Origin: Lucinisca nassula
Taxonomy: Eukaryota; Mollusca; Bivalvia; Lucinida; Lucinidae
NCBI GenBank assembly: GCA_963580285.1
Contig: OY757012.1
Coordinates: 168,566,652 to 168,630,651, forward strand
Direction: 5' to 3'
DNA length: 64,000 nucleotides
Position numbers and translations under genes: made by a program. Positions 29,318-40,716 of this stretch are shown here, one piece after another; the first letter of the stretch is position 1; every line of letters starts with the position of its first letter. The notes under the pieces were generated by a model, which was given only the letters and a program-made list of their open reading frames with translations, made no database searches and was not told where the DNA came from.

Positions 29318-29536
29318 CGAATTTACTCTGAAGTATTCGGACACCTCAGCTTCTTGCTATACTTGTTCTAAAATTTGAACAACAACTATACACTGCCTGA
29401 TGTTGTTTATAAAAATAGCTGGATGAGTGGCAAACAATGTAGACCCAGATGAGATGCCACATACTGTGGCATCTCATCTGGGTCTACATTGTTTGCTCAG
29501 GCCTGACTGTCCAATACATATACTAAATATGGTAAT
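29318..29536. mobile_element. FB3 fold-back MITE, intact
   Basis: Left end ACCGAATTTACTCTGAAG with TTCTAAAATTTGAACAA; core GTAGACCCAGATGAGATGCC with GGCATCTCATCTGGGTCTAC; right end GTCCAATACATATACTAAAT. Confidence 0.78.
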
Positions 29537-29607
29537 CATATCCTTCAGTGGTTTATCTTTAGAATACAAAATATATGTAAAGCAATCAGAGGAGATGGGC
29601 TTGCCAG

Positions 29608-29994
29608 TTAAGGCTGGCACGATTAATCAGATAATCGATTATTCAACCGATAAATTTCACAAAAATGATTATCATTACCGATTTGCTTGCAATCAATTAT
29701 TTGATAAGTACAATTAACTACCCAAAGTTGCGCCTAAAATAGCTGTATGAGTGGCAAACATTGCAGACCAAGATGAGACACCGCGTTCTGCGGCATCTCC
29801 TCTGGGTCTACACTGTTCGCTCTGGCCCGTCTGTTCAAATACATATGGCAACAAACAGCATATGGTCGGAGTCATGCTCAGAAAGCAAGCCAGACAGGTA
29901 AACATGACCAAATCTTCAATAATTACTAAGCGATTATCGATCGCAATGATAGGAACGATAACCGGTTATCTTTTCAGCTCCGATTAGCCAGCCT
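29608..29994. mobile_element. MITE with AAGGCTGGC ends, FB3 nested inside
   Basis: Inverted ends AAGGCTGGCACGATTAATC (29610) and GATTAGCCAGCCTTT (29980), with GATTATCGATCG-type repeats inside. An FB3 core (AGACCAAGATGAGACACC with GGCATCTCCTCTGGGTC) interrupts it at about 29725-29865. Confidence 0.68.
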
Positions 29995-30079
29995 TTTCGC
30001 CAGTGCCCATACAAGCAAATGAAAGGCAGTAAATTGTACAGAGATGAGATTCAAAATCCTGAATTTATAAGCCTTTAAG

Positions 30080-30475
30080 GGCAATGGATACACCAGTAAC
30101 ATTTTCTGTCATTTTAACAGGGGAGACTACTTTTGGGAGTTTCTGTATTTGCTATATAATAAATTGATCCCAACTGAATAGGATTCTTTTTCCTTGGAAG
30201 CAAATTTTTTCCTTGTTTGGTTTTGGTTTCATGGGCCTTTGAAGATTATTTCACTCGCTAATCAGGTGGGTGAAAACTGGAGTATCAAGAGACAAAAACA
30301 CCTGACCTTGGCTTTTCACATGTGATGTAAGAAAAGCTCAAACCAGTGGTGGGAGACCTAATGATCTTACCCACTGGCCACAGAGGCCCGTATACTCCTG
30401 TTTACAACGAAGGCAAAACTATTTTTAAACAAGTTGCCTCCCTTTTATATGTATCCATCCCCTTGAAACATTAAA
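30080..30475. mobile_element. FB5 MITE carrying a SINE-E copy
   Basis: FB5 ends GGGCAATGGATACACC and GTATCCATCCCCTTG. Inside, 30217-30394 on the minus strand is a degenerate SINE-E: GTTTGGTTTTGGTTTCATGG (tail side) to TGGCCACAGAGGCC (head). Its B box is damaged. Confidence 0.7.
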
Positions 30476-30488
30476 TAAAAGAAAATAC

Positions 30489-30742
30489 AAGGCCTTAAGG
30501 GGAATGGGAACACTTTCAGGGGAGGCTACTCCTGCAAAATTATTTTTGTCTCCCATGTCAATAGAGGTCAACTCTTAAAAGGAAAGAATTTGCTCCTGAG
30601 AAGCAAAGTCTTTCCTTTAAGAGTAGACCCTTTTTCAGTGGGACAGGGCTCGTAGAAAAGTGAACAGGAAGTCCCAAAAGTCGTCAACCCTTTGAAAAAT
30701 GGCAGGAAAATATGCCAGGGGTTCCTATTCCCCTTAAGGCAT
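30489..30742. mobile_element. FB5 fold-back MITE
   Basis: AAGGGGAATGGGAACAC to CCTATTCCCCTTAAGG, with the AAAGGAAAGAATTTGCTCC inner hairpin at about 30577-30625. Opposite end motifs match, so it is near full length. Confidence 0.78.
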
Positions 30743-30848
30743 AACAAATGAGTAGATTGGTCGATATGAGTCCTCAATAGAAGCATACTTAAGTTTCTGA
30801 AGTAAACTCTTCCATCTTTGAATCTGAACAGGACCATTGATGCCATAA

Positions 30849-31082
30849 CAGGTTAACCCTTTTTGTACCAAATGGAATCTTCCTCCTTACATATAGCAGG
30901 AGTTCCTTTCAAAATTTAGGGGTGTCGGGTTGTGTTTTCTTCAAAACTGATTAGGAAAATGGCTGAATTTTTTTGCCAACAGTGTAGGCCTTGATCAGAC
31001 ACTGCATTCTGTGGCATCTGATCTGGGCCTGCACTGTTTGCCCAGGTACCCGTTTTGGGGTTTCCGTACAAAATGGGTTAAT
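30849..31082. mobile_element. FB4 fold-back MITE
   Basis: Ends TTAACCCTTTTTGTACCA and ACAAAATGGGTTAA; core GGCCTTGATCAGACAC with GGCATCTGATCTGGGCC. TTTGCCAACAGTG and CACTGTTTGCCC flank the core. Confidence 0.78.
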
Positions 31083-31125
31083 TGGAGTCAAAATCACTGA
31101 CAAAAGCAAACAGTGCAGATTCTGA

Positions 31126-31338
31126 TTAACCCTTATCTTGCTGTTCACAAAAATCCCTATCTTTGCAAACAGTGTAGATCCAGATCAGATGGCTTCTTCA
31201 GAAGCCATCTGATCAGGATCTACACTGTTTGGCATTCAGTGTATGTATTTGTAGCAATAAATTACATCCAGTAATTTGATTGGTTCATAGACAGAAATGG
31301 GTGTGGCTTAAATGAATATTCAGCAAGAGAAGGGTTAA
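31126..31338. mobile_element. FB1 fold-back MITE, TTAA-bounded
   Basis: TTAACCCTTATCTTGCTG at the left and CAGCAAGAGAAGGGTTAA at the right. Core GATCCAGATCAGATGG with CCATCTGATCAGGATC and a CTTCTTCAGAAG loop. The right arm has TTTGATTGGTTCATAGAC and GGGTGTGGC. TTAA at both ends suggests a TTAA target. Confidence 0.85.
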
Positions 31339-31428
31339 CGTGAGCTGTCTCATCAGAATTTACACTGTTTGGAACTTTGTACAGGTGTCTTTATTGGTCT
31401 ACTGGGTGTAAAGGGTTAAATTAGTTGC

Positions 31429-31639
31429 TTAACCCTTCTCTTGCTGAATATTCATTTTAGCCACACCCATCTCTGACTTTGAACCAATCAGATTACTTGA
31501 TGTAATTTATTGCTACAAATTCATAAAATTAATGCCAAACAGTGTAGATCCTGATCAGATGGCTTCTTCAGAAGCCATCTGATCTGGATCTACACTGTTT
31601 GCAAAGACGGGTTGTCGTGAACAGCAAGATAAGGGTTAA
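31429..31639. mobile_element. FB1 fold-back MITE, opposite orientation to 31126
   Basis: Mirror arrangement of the previous copy, 90 bp away: TTAACCCTTCTCTTGCTG to CAGCAAGATAAGGGTTAA. The T-carrying arm is again next to the CTCTTGCTGAATATTC end. Confidence 0.85.
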
Positions 31640-31825
31640 AATACATATAGCTACTGAAATGACTACTGAGCAGAAGAGAGAAAGAACTTGAGCAAACATG
31701 ATTTTGTAAGCGGTAAAAACATTTCCACTAAACATTAAGACAAAAAAGTATAAAACGAGAATTTCGCAGCTGCCTATGACACCTGTGAAAGCCAAAACTG
31801 ACCTGCAGTTCTTTGGAAATGACCT

Positions 31826-32010
31826 CAACCTGCTGAATATTTAAATATGCCACACCCACTACTGAATATCAACCAATCAGATTACTTGATGTAATTCATA
31901 AACTGAATGACAAACAATGAAGATCCTGATCAGATGGCTTCTTCAGAAGCCATCTGATCTGGATCTACATTGTTTGAAAGATAAGATATCTGTGCTCAGC
32001 AAGACAAGCA
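31826..32010. mobile_element. FB1-related MITE, diverged
   Basis: Has CTCAACCTGCTGAATATTT, ACCAATCAGATTACTTGATG, core CCTGATCAGATGGC with GCCATCTGATCTGG, and GCTCAGCAAGACAAG. Another remnant core (TCTGATCTGAATCTACAC) is at 32238. Confidence 0.68.
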
Positions 32011-32320
32011 TTTACATTTGGGGTTGACAAAAATGTTGACAGTCGGACATATAAATGGAAATTACACCATGCTAAAGAGCAGATGCATCAAATATGAAGA
32101 GGATTTTACATAACTGCTTATGTCATATGAAACTGAACCCTTGACCTTCTGAATAAAATAATTTTGCTGTACAGCAGTCTGACTATCAATCAATCGTAAC
32201 ATTTATACATAATGTATTCCTTCAGTTCACATACTGAATCTGATCTGAATCTACACTGTTTAGGGTAGTGGTGGGGTTGGGCACTGGGGGGGGGGGGGAT
32301 TTGATATCCATACGTAATAA

Positions 32321-32495
32321 TTCTAGAAGAATATAAGAATCTTACATGGGTGTGAGGGGTGGATGGAAAAATCCGTCTCAAAAAAGTCATTGTCGGGCAT
32401 CACGAGGCTTGCCAAGTATGCCGAACAGGGATCCTGAGGGAAAGAATTTTTCTATCCACCCCTCATACCCATGTAGGATTCTTTTTCTTGCATAC
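32321..32495. mobile_element. Inverted-repeat element around 32 kb
   Basis: Arms AAGAATCTTACATGGGTGTG / AGGGGTGGATGGAAAAA and the complement TTTTTCTATCCACCCCTC / ATACCCATGTAGGATTC. The inner ~95 bp is unrelated to other families. A G14 run is at about 32284. 32500-32830 has no recognisable feature. Confidence 0.65.
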
Positions 32496-32834
32496 ATTCC
32501 ATATCCGAGCGTGGATTTTTAATACTGCAGCCATTTCGGTTGCCGACGTCCGCCATATTGTGAAGTTTAGGGACGTCACATAACGTGAGGTGACGTCAAC
32601 CTTAACGATGGCGCAAAGGTCGCATTCTGCCAGTGCATTTATCAAACACCCGAGAATATTCTATTTTGGATAAGAACACCAGGGTTAGAACAAAAGATCT
32701 ATCATAAGCTAGAACTATGGATTTCCTTATCTGGTGTGCAAGAAAGAATGTTCTCCTTCTCATGCTCACCTAAAGGATTTTCAACCCAAAATTGGGATCC
32801 ATAATTAGGAAATGAGACACTCAATTTTTAAACC

Positions 32835-33340
32835 TCAACATGCTGAACCCATATGTATCTTTTTTTTTGAAAACAGTGTGTATGTGTGAATTCAGGTTTA
32901 ACGTCGCTTTCAACAATTTTTCAGTCATATCTCGATGGTGTCTGGTTGCGACAGGGAGCTCAATGCTCACTTGTATAGTGCTGCCTCACTGAAGTATCAT
33001 GTCCCAGACACATTACATGATACCACACCCAGTCACATCCTGACACTGGATCGACCAGTCCAAGCTCTTCCCCGTAAATCTGAGTGCCAAGCGAGGAGCA
33101 GCTAGTACCATTTTTAACGACTTTGGTATGTCGCGGCCCGGGATCGAACACGTGACCTCCCGTTCCGCGGAGCGGACACTCTACCAAAAAAGCTATTGGG
33201 GCCGGTCATTTTTTTTTTTGAAAACAGTAGAGATCCAGATCAGCTGGCTTCCGGGAAGCCAGCTGATCTGGATCTATACTGTTTTCCATTCTGCTTCCAT
33301 GGTAATATTGAAATAATGCAACACAAATGGCTATAAATTG
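32835..33340. mobile_element. FB8 fold-back MITE split by SINE-C
   Basis: Left AACCTCAACATGCTGAACCC; right CAGTAGAGATCCAGATCAGC with GCTGATCTGGATCTATACTG and AATTGGGGAGGAGTG. The same element is at 52491-52873. Its stem has no mismatch at the usual position. Confidence 0.75.
32878..33208 (-). mobile_element. SINE-C inside FB8
   Basis: Minus-strand tRNA head at about 33128-33205 (B box GGTTCGATCCC altered to GTGTTCGATCCC), tail GTGTGTATGTGTG on the plus strand at the left. The duplicated target, a T-run with GAAAACAGT, is at about 32860-32877 and 33210-33228. Confidence 0.86.
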
Positions 33341-33477
33341 GGGAGGAGTGTTTTGCATGACATAATTACAACACTGTTGTATGGGTTTACTGCAACTTGT
33401 CTTTTATAAATGGGAGTACACAAAATGTGGCACTGGCAAACAGTGCATTGCAAAATGTGATGTTTTATAAGGACCTT

Positions 33478-33645
33478 AACCCTTGACCTTCTGAATATTT
33501 AAATATGCCACACCCACTACTGAATATCAACCAATCAGATTGCTTGATGCAAATTAATGCAACAAAATAAACTGAAAGACAAACAATGCAGACCCTGATC
33601 AGTTGGCTTCCTCATGTAAGGGATATCCGGGCTCAGCAGGAGTCT
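33478..33645. mobile_element. FB1-related MITE, one arm decayed
   Basis: TTAACCCTTGACCTTCTGAA, ACCAATCAGATTGCTTGATG, one core arm CCCTGATCAGTTGGC; the return arm is lost and CGGGCTCAGCAGG follows. A C-run is at 33668. Confidence 0.6.
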
Positions 33646-33916
33646 GCAAAAAAGTACAACCAATTTCTTAAAGATCCCCCCCCCCCCCGCACCTATACAC
33701 TTAACCAGAATTTGGCAGAAGGCTATGCTGTGCCTGTGAGGACCAAGTCAAACTTGAACATCTGTCATCAATGCAAGGAATGACACCTGTAGATAGATGG
33801 ATGAACATAGACAACCCTCATTATCTCACTCAAAGGGACTGGAAATTGTGGTCTGAGATAACAGTAGTTTGAGACAGAAGGAACTGAAATCTAATGAACA
33901 TATACCAAAACTAAAC

Positions 33917-34229
33917 ACCGGCCCCGATAGCTCAGTTGGTAGAGTGTCCGCTCCGGAGAATGGAATGTCTCGGGTTCGATCCCGGGCCGCGACATACCAA
34001 AGTCGTTAAAAATGGTACTAGCTGCTCCTCGCTTGGCACGTTACGGGGTAGAGCTAGGACTGGTCGATCCAGTGTCAGGATAATGTGACTGGATGTGGTA
34101 TCATGTAATGTGTCTGGGACATGATACTTCAGTGAGGCAGCACTATAAACGTGAGCATTGAGCTCCCTGTCGCAACCAGACACCGTCGTGATATGACTGA
34201 AAAATTGTTGAAAGCGACGTTAAACCCGA

Positions 34230-34307
<78 letters not shown>
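33917..34307 (+). mobile_element. SINE-C, best copy, tRNA-Arg-like head and long CA tail
   Basis: Head GGCCCCGATAGCTCAGTTGG, B box GGTTCGATCCC, with a CTCCGGA anticodon-loop-like stretch. The body includes GGTATCATGTAATGTGTCTG, the end GCGACGTTAAACCCGAATTC, then about 70 bp of CA repeats. Perfect 13 bp duplication ACCAAAACTAAAC at 33904-33916 and 34308-34320. An extra stretch (GAGAATGGAATGTC) and the embedding in a retroposon argue against a working tRNA gene. Confidence 0.93.
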
Positions 34308-34310
<3 letters not shown>

Positions 34311-35240
34311 AAAACTAAACTGTACCCATAGTTAAGTTTGACGTAAGCAGAAGTTTGAAATAGCAGAGTATGAGAATACAAGAGAACTGTAGATGGATAA
34401 TAAGGCGCCTATATCGCACCATGCTAAAAGCATGCGTGACAAAAAAGGATTCCTGCTATATATATGGCAGAATACTCTATTTGGGACAAAATGGATTACA
34501 CTATTATGCTAAAATTGAGCTATTGTATTGGGGTTAAACGACACATCAACCCTTGTTGGTCATTTTGTTGTCTCCTGGAGAAAGGGAGAAAAGAGACAGA
34601 GGAGATAGTAGAGCAGATGAAAGAGAGGTTTAGGGGAGGAGGAAAATGAAAGAAAACTAGAGCTGTCAGCGGATATGACTATAGCCCCACTGCAGCACTA
34701 TTAGAGGAGAAAGACCCATAGTACTGAAGTATTTTGAATTCTTCACAAGGTATATCATTGTAGGACATGGTAACCTGGCATAACTCCATGAGTTATTGGC
34801 CCTTGGTCGCTGTTAAGGCCATTACATCTTCCTTTCTTTAGAGACCAAGAGTGGTATAAGTTAGATTGAAATAGGATCACAAATATAGTTGTTGAATAAA
34901 ATGTTGAAAACCTACCATGGAACATAACTCCAAGAGTTATGGATCCTTGGCCTCTATTCCAGTATAGTCATTGTCTATTTTTATACAAACTTTTAGCTTT
35001 CTAACTTTTATAGTTCCTGAGAAAACTGATACGAAAATGTTCAAGAATGGCAAAATGTGAAAACCTATCAAGAAACATAACTCAAGAAGTTATGGACCCT
35101 TGACTCCTATTCTGGTATACGCAATACATCCAGTGATTCTCCAAGTTTATACGAAGTTTCAGCTTTCTAGCTTTCATAGTTCCTGAGAAATCTGTTACAA
35201 CATTTTCAAGACTGGCAAAAATTTAAAACCTATCAAGGGA

Positions 35241-35401
35241 GTGAGTGAGATTTTGTTTTACGTCCCACCAACAGCTAAGGTCATACGGAGACGGGACCTG
35301 GGTTTAAAGACTCATCCGAAAGTCTGGAGAAGCCCGGGATCGATCCTGCGATCCCTGGTTTACAAGGCGAGTAGCATATCCACTGCACCACAGGGGCTTC
35401 T
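35241..35401 (-). mobile_element. SINE-B nested in HINE-like element
   Basis: GTGAGTGAGATTTTGTTTTA tail side, GGGATCGATCCTGCG box, CACAGGGGCTTC head. Perfect 14 bp duplication AACCTATCAAGGGA at 35227-35240 and 35402-35415. Confidence 0.92.
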
Positions 35402-35712
35402 AACCTATCAAGGGATGTAACTGCAAGAGTTATGTACCATTGGTCATTATTCTGGTATTACACTTTCCTTACCTACGTTAGAGACCAAGTGTAGTATAAG
35501 TTTCATTGAAGTAGGGCCACACACATAAAAGCTGTCAAGTAAAATGCATTTTAAAATCTGAAAACCTATCAAGGGACATAACTCTAAGAGTTATGGGCCC
35601 TTGGTCACTATTCTGCGGCTACACATTCCTTACCTTAGAGACCAAGTGTAGTATAAGTTTCATTGAAGTAGGACCACAAACATAAAAGTTATTCAGCAAA
35701 AAGCATTTTAAC

Positions 35713-35985
35713 ATCACATGAACAAGTCCATGAAATGAACACCCCCCTAAACCCCACTTTATATAGAGAAAACAGGTTTACGGGGGTATACATTATTTTT
35801 CTTTTGTTTGCCCCAAAACATAGGTTGCGGATACTCGTTCAATGAGGCGGTTCTAACCAGTATCCACAACCTATGTAAGCACTATTTTTAAGAAAAATAT
35901 CACAGATTCTCATCAGAAAAATAGTCATTTTGGAGATGTGAAAAATTCACTATGTCACACGGGTGTGTTACCGTAATGATGTTGC
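35713..35985. mobile_element. FB6 MITE nested in HINE-like element
   Basis: ACATGAACAAGTCCATGAAA, CCCCACTTTATATAGAG, palindrome TTGCGGATACTCGTTC / GGTTCTAACCAGTATCC (one arm shortened), GTCATTTTGGAGATGTG and CACACGGGTGTG. Same order as 38462, 45108 and 59685. Confidence 0.75.
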
Positions 35986-36068
35986 AGTCACAGAATCCCG
36001 GAATGACACAACCATGGAAGGACATGGCAAATCCAGGATAACCCCACTTTTTCAAAGCAGGACTATAA

Positions 36069-36430
36069 TAAAAAGATTCCCCTAGCAGGCTTTGCCTAAC
36101 GGGTAAGCCAATATCAGTTGGACACCCAGATAACAAAAGATACAAGACATCTTTGCCTCACCCAACCACCCCAGAGCAGGTTTACATGCTCGTACTTCGT
36201 ACTCGAGAAACATTACGCACAGCAAGTAATGTGTGAAGACAGACATGAGTAAAGTTTCAGGAAATCTCATTCTACGACATGCACAAATACAAAATATAGT
36301 CAAACTTTAATGGCTCAAACACCTTTGGGACCATGGAAAGTTTTTTGAGATAGAGGTAGTTTGAGTCATTGGGGGCTGGTCATAATACTGGGTAAGAAGG
36401 CATAATGGTGGTAATTTAGGGATGTCTTTG
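36069..36430. other. Stretch without a clear gene; short fold-back motif
   Basis: 36300-36400 holds CAAACACCTTTGGGACCATG, a motif that recurs (in either orientation) near 41990, 43570, 62900 and 63810. It is probably a small repeat. Nothing else is recognisable. Confidence 0.4.
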
Positions 36431-36725
36431 ATTGTCTTGTAAGGGGAATGGATACACCTTCATGAGAGGCAACTCCTGCGAAAAGAGTATTGTTGTTTCC
36501 CATGCCAATTGGGCTCCTGAGGAGCAAATTCTTTCCTTTAATAGTAGACCCTTTTTGCCTGTGGAACAGAGTTGATAGAAAAGCGAACAGGAAGTCCTGA
36601 AAATTGTCTCCCTTTGACAAATGGCAGAGAAAATCTGCCAGGTTTACCCATTCCCCTTAAGGTATGTTGTGTAAACTCATTGAGGTGATTCTAATGAGTA
36701 CACACAACATACATTTTCAGGATAG
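36430..36725. mobile_element. FB5 MITE followed by a small palindrome
   Basis: FB5 from AAGGGGAATGGATACACC to CCCATTCCCCTTAAGG (36438-36662). Directly after, TATGTTGTGTAAACTCATTG and TCTAATGAGTACACACAACATA pair as an FB6-like hairpin; a similar one is at 63020-63100. Confidence 0.7.
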
Positions 36726-36764
36726 AAGAAGAAAAGCTCCCTAAATTATCCATAACTTCCATAT

Positions 36765-36960
36765 TAACTGTAATATTTGGACATCAAGGCCTAAGCAAAC
36801 AGTGCAAACCGAGATGAGATGCCACAGAATATGGTGTCTCATCATGGTCTACACTGCCAGCACTCTTCCAGCTTTTATGAGACACAACATTGGGTAATAA
36901 ATTGTTCTTGTTCAAATTTAAGAACAAGTATGACAAGGCACAGAAACACACAAGGAGGGT
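36765..36960. mobile_element. FB3 fold-back MITE
   Basis: TAATATTTGGACATCAAGGC, core ACCGAGATGAGATGCC with GTGTCTCATCATGGTC, then TTCAAATTTAAGAACAAGT. Confidence 0.7.
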
Positions 36961-36989
36961 TTTTGGGGACTACAGTGGTAGTTTTGGTC

Positions 36990-37870
36990 AATTCTTCATA
37001 GAAACCTACAAGTAGGTATTCATCAGAACCACCTCTCTGAGGTTATAATACCCACAGCATGGGCTTAAAAGAAGAAATAAGAAAAATTATCCTTCAATTA
37101 ACACCAAGTATCCAATGTATCTGTTTCTATGCCCTCTTGAGCAAATTCTTTCCTTTAGGAGTAGCCACCATCTCAGAGTAAGATGTTTTTTTTCTAGAAT
37201 TTAAATATTGTGTCACAAAATATTCTTTTTTGCTATGCCACTGTAATTTGCTGTTTCTCCAAAATTTTAGATGCATCACTTGATATTAGATTGCATTAAA
37301 AACGTAAGTTAACTTCTAGCACTCGGTCGTTGACCCCATCAGGAGCTACTGTGGTATCTCTGATTGATGAGCAAACATATACTTAATCCTTGTCCAGCTG
37401 AATAAATTAATTGTGCCAATCAAATTATGCTATATAACTTGAAATTCGACAAACCGTTCACATGGCTTCTTCAGAAGCCATCTGATATGGATCTACATTG
37501 CAAAGGTAGGTGTTATCCTGATTCAGGTGGACAAGGGTGAAAATATTAGACAGTCTTTCTGACTGGCTGTATCAAAACATACATACACTGTAACACAGAT
37601 TGCTTAACACAGATTGCTGTTTGGGAGCTGTCAACTTACTATGAAGTTTATTGAACTCTTTTTATTTAAAGTGAATTTTGATTTTTTTCTGCAGAAAATG
37701 GCAGATTTTGATAAATGGTCATAGAAACATTAATTTAATAAGGAGTCATTTGAGTTTACATTTCACAGTTAAACCATTATGTTAAAGCCTGTTCAGGACT
37801 TAATGGAATGTGGGAAGGTCCTCACTACCAGGTTGTTATGCCAGGGGTATATATATATAAAAAAAACTGG
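36990..37870. other. Old repeat remnants, no gene seen
   Basis: 36998-37050: short hairpin with CTACAAGTAGGTATTCATC. About 37137-37165: an FB5 scrap (GAGCAAATTCTTTCCTTTAGG). 37385-37555: an FB1-like remnant (CTTGTCCAGCTGAATAAATT, GCTTCTTCAGAAGCCATCTG). The remainder to 37870 is AT-rich without recognisable features. Confidence 0.45.
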
Positions 37871-37871
37871 T

Positions 37872-37968
37872 ATCAACACTAAAGAAGTTCTATGGGAGGC
37901 ACCATGATCTTGTTGATCCGTACAATGCGGCCATTTCCAGAATTATTTCTGATGTGTTTGCTAATGGA
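37872..37968 (+). pseudogene. Coding-like relic, probably from a transposon
   Basis: One frame reads KFYGRHHDLVDPYNAAIS, then RIISDVFANGKP and a stop. The composition looks protein-like and the phrase resembles stretches I associate with repeat-derived open frames in invertebrate genomes, but I cannot name the family. Further readable scraps follow to about 38240 in shifting frames. It could instead be chance. Confidence 0.3.
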
Positions 37969-38461
37969 AAGCCATAAGAAGACTTCCAAAATCTCGGACA
38001 TACCCTTCTCGGCATTTACTCCTTTTCTTCATTCAGGTCGATAGGCATGGTGAGCGAAGCTTGCTTACCAAGTAATGCTTACTATCCTGGGACGCCTGAT
38101 TACACTCCTCTGGAGTCAATGTCTGTTGATCTGAATCTTGATATTTGCCATTTGTCTATGGATTAATGATTTTGGATTAACGCTTTGGTACTACGACCTA
38201 AACTACTTAATAGCCATTATCACTTTTAATGGCTTAAATTTCTATTGAACTTTTATGTAATTTTGTACCATATAAAGTAGAACTCCTTGAGTTGACAGGT
38301 GTAACTTTTGATGCAAAAACTTAAAAAAAGACAGTTTTTGTTCAAAATGTGAATACTAATTTCAATTTATTGCCGAAACGTGTTATAGGAATAAAGGAAA
38401 AAATTGGTAAAGGATTTCTATTTTTAGGGTATTTACATCAAGCTTAAAAAATCAAAGCATC

Positions 38462-38735
38462 ACGTAAATAAGTCTGTGAAATGGACACCCCACTTTATAT
38501 AGAGAAAACGGGGGTTTACGGGGTATACATTATTTTTACTTATATCTGCTCCAAGACTCAAGGTTGTGGGTACTCGTTAGAACCGGCTCAATGAGGTGGT
38601 TCTAACAAGCACCCACAACCTATGTTTGGGGTAAAAATCAGAAAAGTATCAGTTTCATCAGAAAAGTAGCCATTTTGGAGATGTGAAAAAAATGTGTTGC
38701 AGGGGTGTGTATTTTTAATGGGGAGCTAAAACAGT
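38462..38735. mobile_element. FB6 fold-back MITE
   Basis: GTAAATAAGTCTGTGAAATG, CCCCACTTTATATAGAG, palindrome GTTGTGGGTACTCGTTAG / CTAACAAGCACCCACAAC, then GCCATTTTGGAGATGTG. Confidence 0.78.
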
Positions 38736-39042
38736 TTCCTTGGAAAACCTGATTATGGCCCAGCTAACATCAGTAATAACAGACCTCTTATGAGCCATGC
38801 CAAAATCTATACTGTTTGCTGAATTGCAAAAGTAGCATTTCAAGAAAGGGCTGATTGATACATCAGAATCAAAGAAGGGATCATTTATTTACATATGGAA
38901 GCACAAAACTGCAACCAGATAGCGCATGTAAGTAAGAGATTGAGCACCCTTTACATTAGCACTTATGTCTCTGTTTATTCTGAGCCTTGATTTGCATTGG
39001 GCATCTCCAAAAAATTCTGAGGACTTGAGTACACTGTCAATT

Positions 39043-40148
39043 GCACGACCTGCAGAAAAAGCGACCGACTGAAGTCGGTTGATTTTCTAGAGTGCCCTAA
39101 AATCACCGTGTCATTCTGTCAGTCTGTCATTCTGTCAGTCTGTCTGTCCGTCCGTAACCCGTTTGTGAAAATTGGTGATAGTGACTTAACCGCTTGGAAT
39201 ATTTAAACAATTTTTGGCATACTGATAGATATCAATGAGATCTAACCAATGAACTTGCGAAATATTACATTCCATTTAGTATAGCCTCGCCGAGGCGAAA
39301 AATGTGAAAATTTTCAAACTGCTTCTCCTCGGAAACCGTTGGGCCGATTGAAGTCAAATTTCATATGGAGCCTCTATGGGAAGGGGAAACCAAAATTTGC
39401 TCATGGGGTCCAGGTCACATGACCAAAATGGCCGCCAAGTCATATGGTCTGTCTGTCTGTACGTCGGTATCCCGTTTGTGAAAATTGGTGATAGTGACTT
39501 AACTGCTTGGAATATTTAAACAATTTTTGGCATACTGATAGATATCAATGATATCTAACCAATGAACTTGCGAAATATTACATTCCATTTAGTATAGCCT
39601 CGCTGAGGCGAAAAATGTAAAAATTTTCGAACTGCTTCTCCTCAGAAACTGTTGGGCCGATTGAAGTCAAATTTCATATGGAGCCTCTATGGGATGGGGG
39701 AAACCAATATTTTCTCATGGGGTCTAGGTCACACGACCAAAATGGCCGCCAAGCCATATATGGTAAAAACCCTTCAAAAATAGTCTTCTCACGAACCACT
39801 GGGCAGATTTCCACGAAACTTGATAAATAGCATCTGGGACGTAGGCCCATCATAAATTGCTAAAAAGGTGACCCTGGGTTGACCTTGACCTTCTTTGTGC
39901 CTAGGTCAAACTTGGACACATATGCTTTTGTATTGGAAAAGTGAGAATGCATTTTATCCTGCAAACGATTAAGAATACAGTACTAAAGTATAAGATATAT
40001 TTTTGCTCCTTACGATAAGGCACATTTATTGGGGGAACCGTTTTAGGTCCAGGTCACATGACCAAAATGGCCACCATACCCATATATGGTAACACTCATA
40101 AAGCTAAAAGCATCCGGCGGGTCGTGCACTTCAGCTGAAGCACTGGTT
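39043..40148 (+). mobile_element. HINE-like element with its empty site preserved nearby
   Basis: Subterminal repeats GCACGACC (39043) and GGTCGTGC (40119) are complementary; the 3' hairpin CTTCAGCTGAAG and end CACTGGTT follow. Near the 5' end are the hairpin ACCGACTGAAGTCGGTTG and a GTCTGTCCGTCCG run, then two ~315 bp monomers (TTGGCATACTGATAGATATC, CGTTGGGCCGATTGAAGTC). Comparison with 40917-41175 puts the insertion precisely between two T residues with no duplication. Confidence 0.88.
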
Positions 40149-40441
40149 TGATATACAAATTCAATGAGCATAGGATGGCTTTTCCATTTTTGTTTCAAAT
40201 GTAAGAATCAATGTTAAAAATATGTGGATAAAATTGATACAAGACTGAGACAGGCTGAATGCAAATAATCCATTAAGTAATCACTCCAGAAAGGATAAAA
40301 TCATCCTCATGCTCAAAATCTTGGGCAAAATCCATCAACATTTTACAGGGTTATGGCCGTTTACAATGGATTTTGGACTCTAATTGCTTTACTGAATGGA
40401 ATATATGGATGAAACTTCACAGGTGTATAGACCACCTAAGG

Positions 40442-40716
40442 AGCTGCCTCGGTAGCTCGGATGGATGGGCGTCTGACTGGTGATCAGGAGGATGCAGGTT
40501 TGATACCTGCCAGGGTCTGCAACAATCTTTCGTAGCTATTGGTCATGAAATCTTTTCGATGGTCATTCTCTCCTTTCTGCTGATTCAAGAAGGCCAGTTG
40601 TCAGTTTCTGGCAAATGAATGTGTACTGTACTGCCCAGACTGTGGATACCTAAAGTGACCAGCTCGATATGACCTAGTGTTGACTGGGCCATTAAACTCC
40701 AATACAAACAAACAAG
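40442..40716 (+). mobile_element. SINE-D, best copy
   Basis: tRNA-like head TAGCTCGGATGG and GGTTTGATACC, body GTCATTCTCTCCTTTCTGC and GACCAGCTCGATATGACC, tail ACTCCAATACAAACAAACA. No clear target duplication. Confidence 0.8.

Larger units (their letters stand above)
34656..36068 (-). mobile_element. HINE-like element, minus strand, with two nested inserts
   Basis: Left edge AACTAGAGCTGTCAGCGG with the GTCAG...TGAC hairpin and TATAGCCCC subterminal repeat; right edge ATAACCCCACTTTTTCAAAG. Monomers of ~165 bp carry ACATAACTCCAAGAGTTATG and GGCCCTTGGTC. It is the family of 14905-16499. 34321-34655 before it has no recognisable feature. Confidence 0.75.

Noticed and set aside
32359..32583. Open frame at 32.4 kb
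   Set aside because: It is read-through of an inverted repeat, with no protein family similarity or splice context.
33917..33992. A genuine tRNA-Arg gene
   Set aside because: A and B boxes are good, but the stretch is the head of a SINE with a target duplication and CA tail, and the anticodon to T-arm spacing is wrong. The same applies to the heads at 189, 12437, 40442, 52510 and the minus-strand SINE-C copies.
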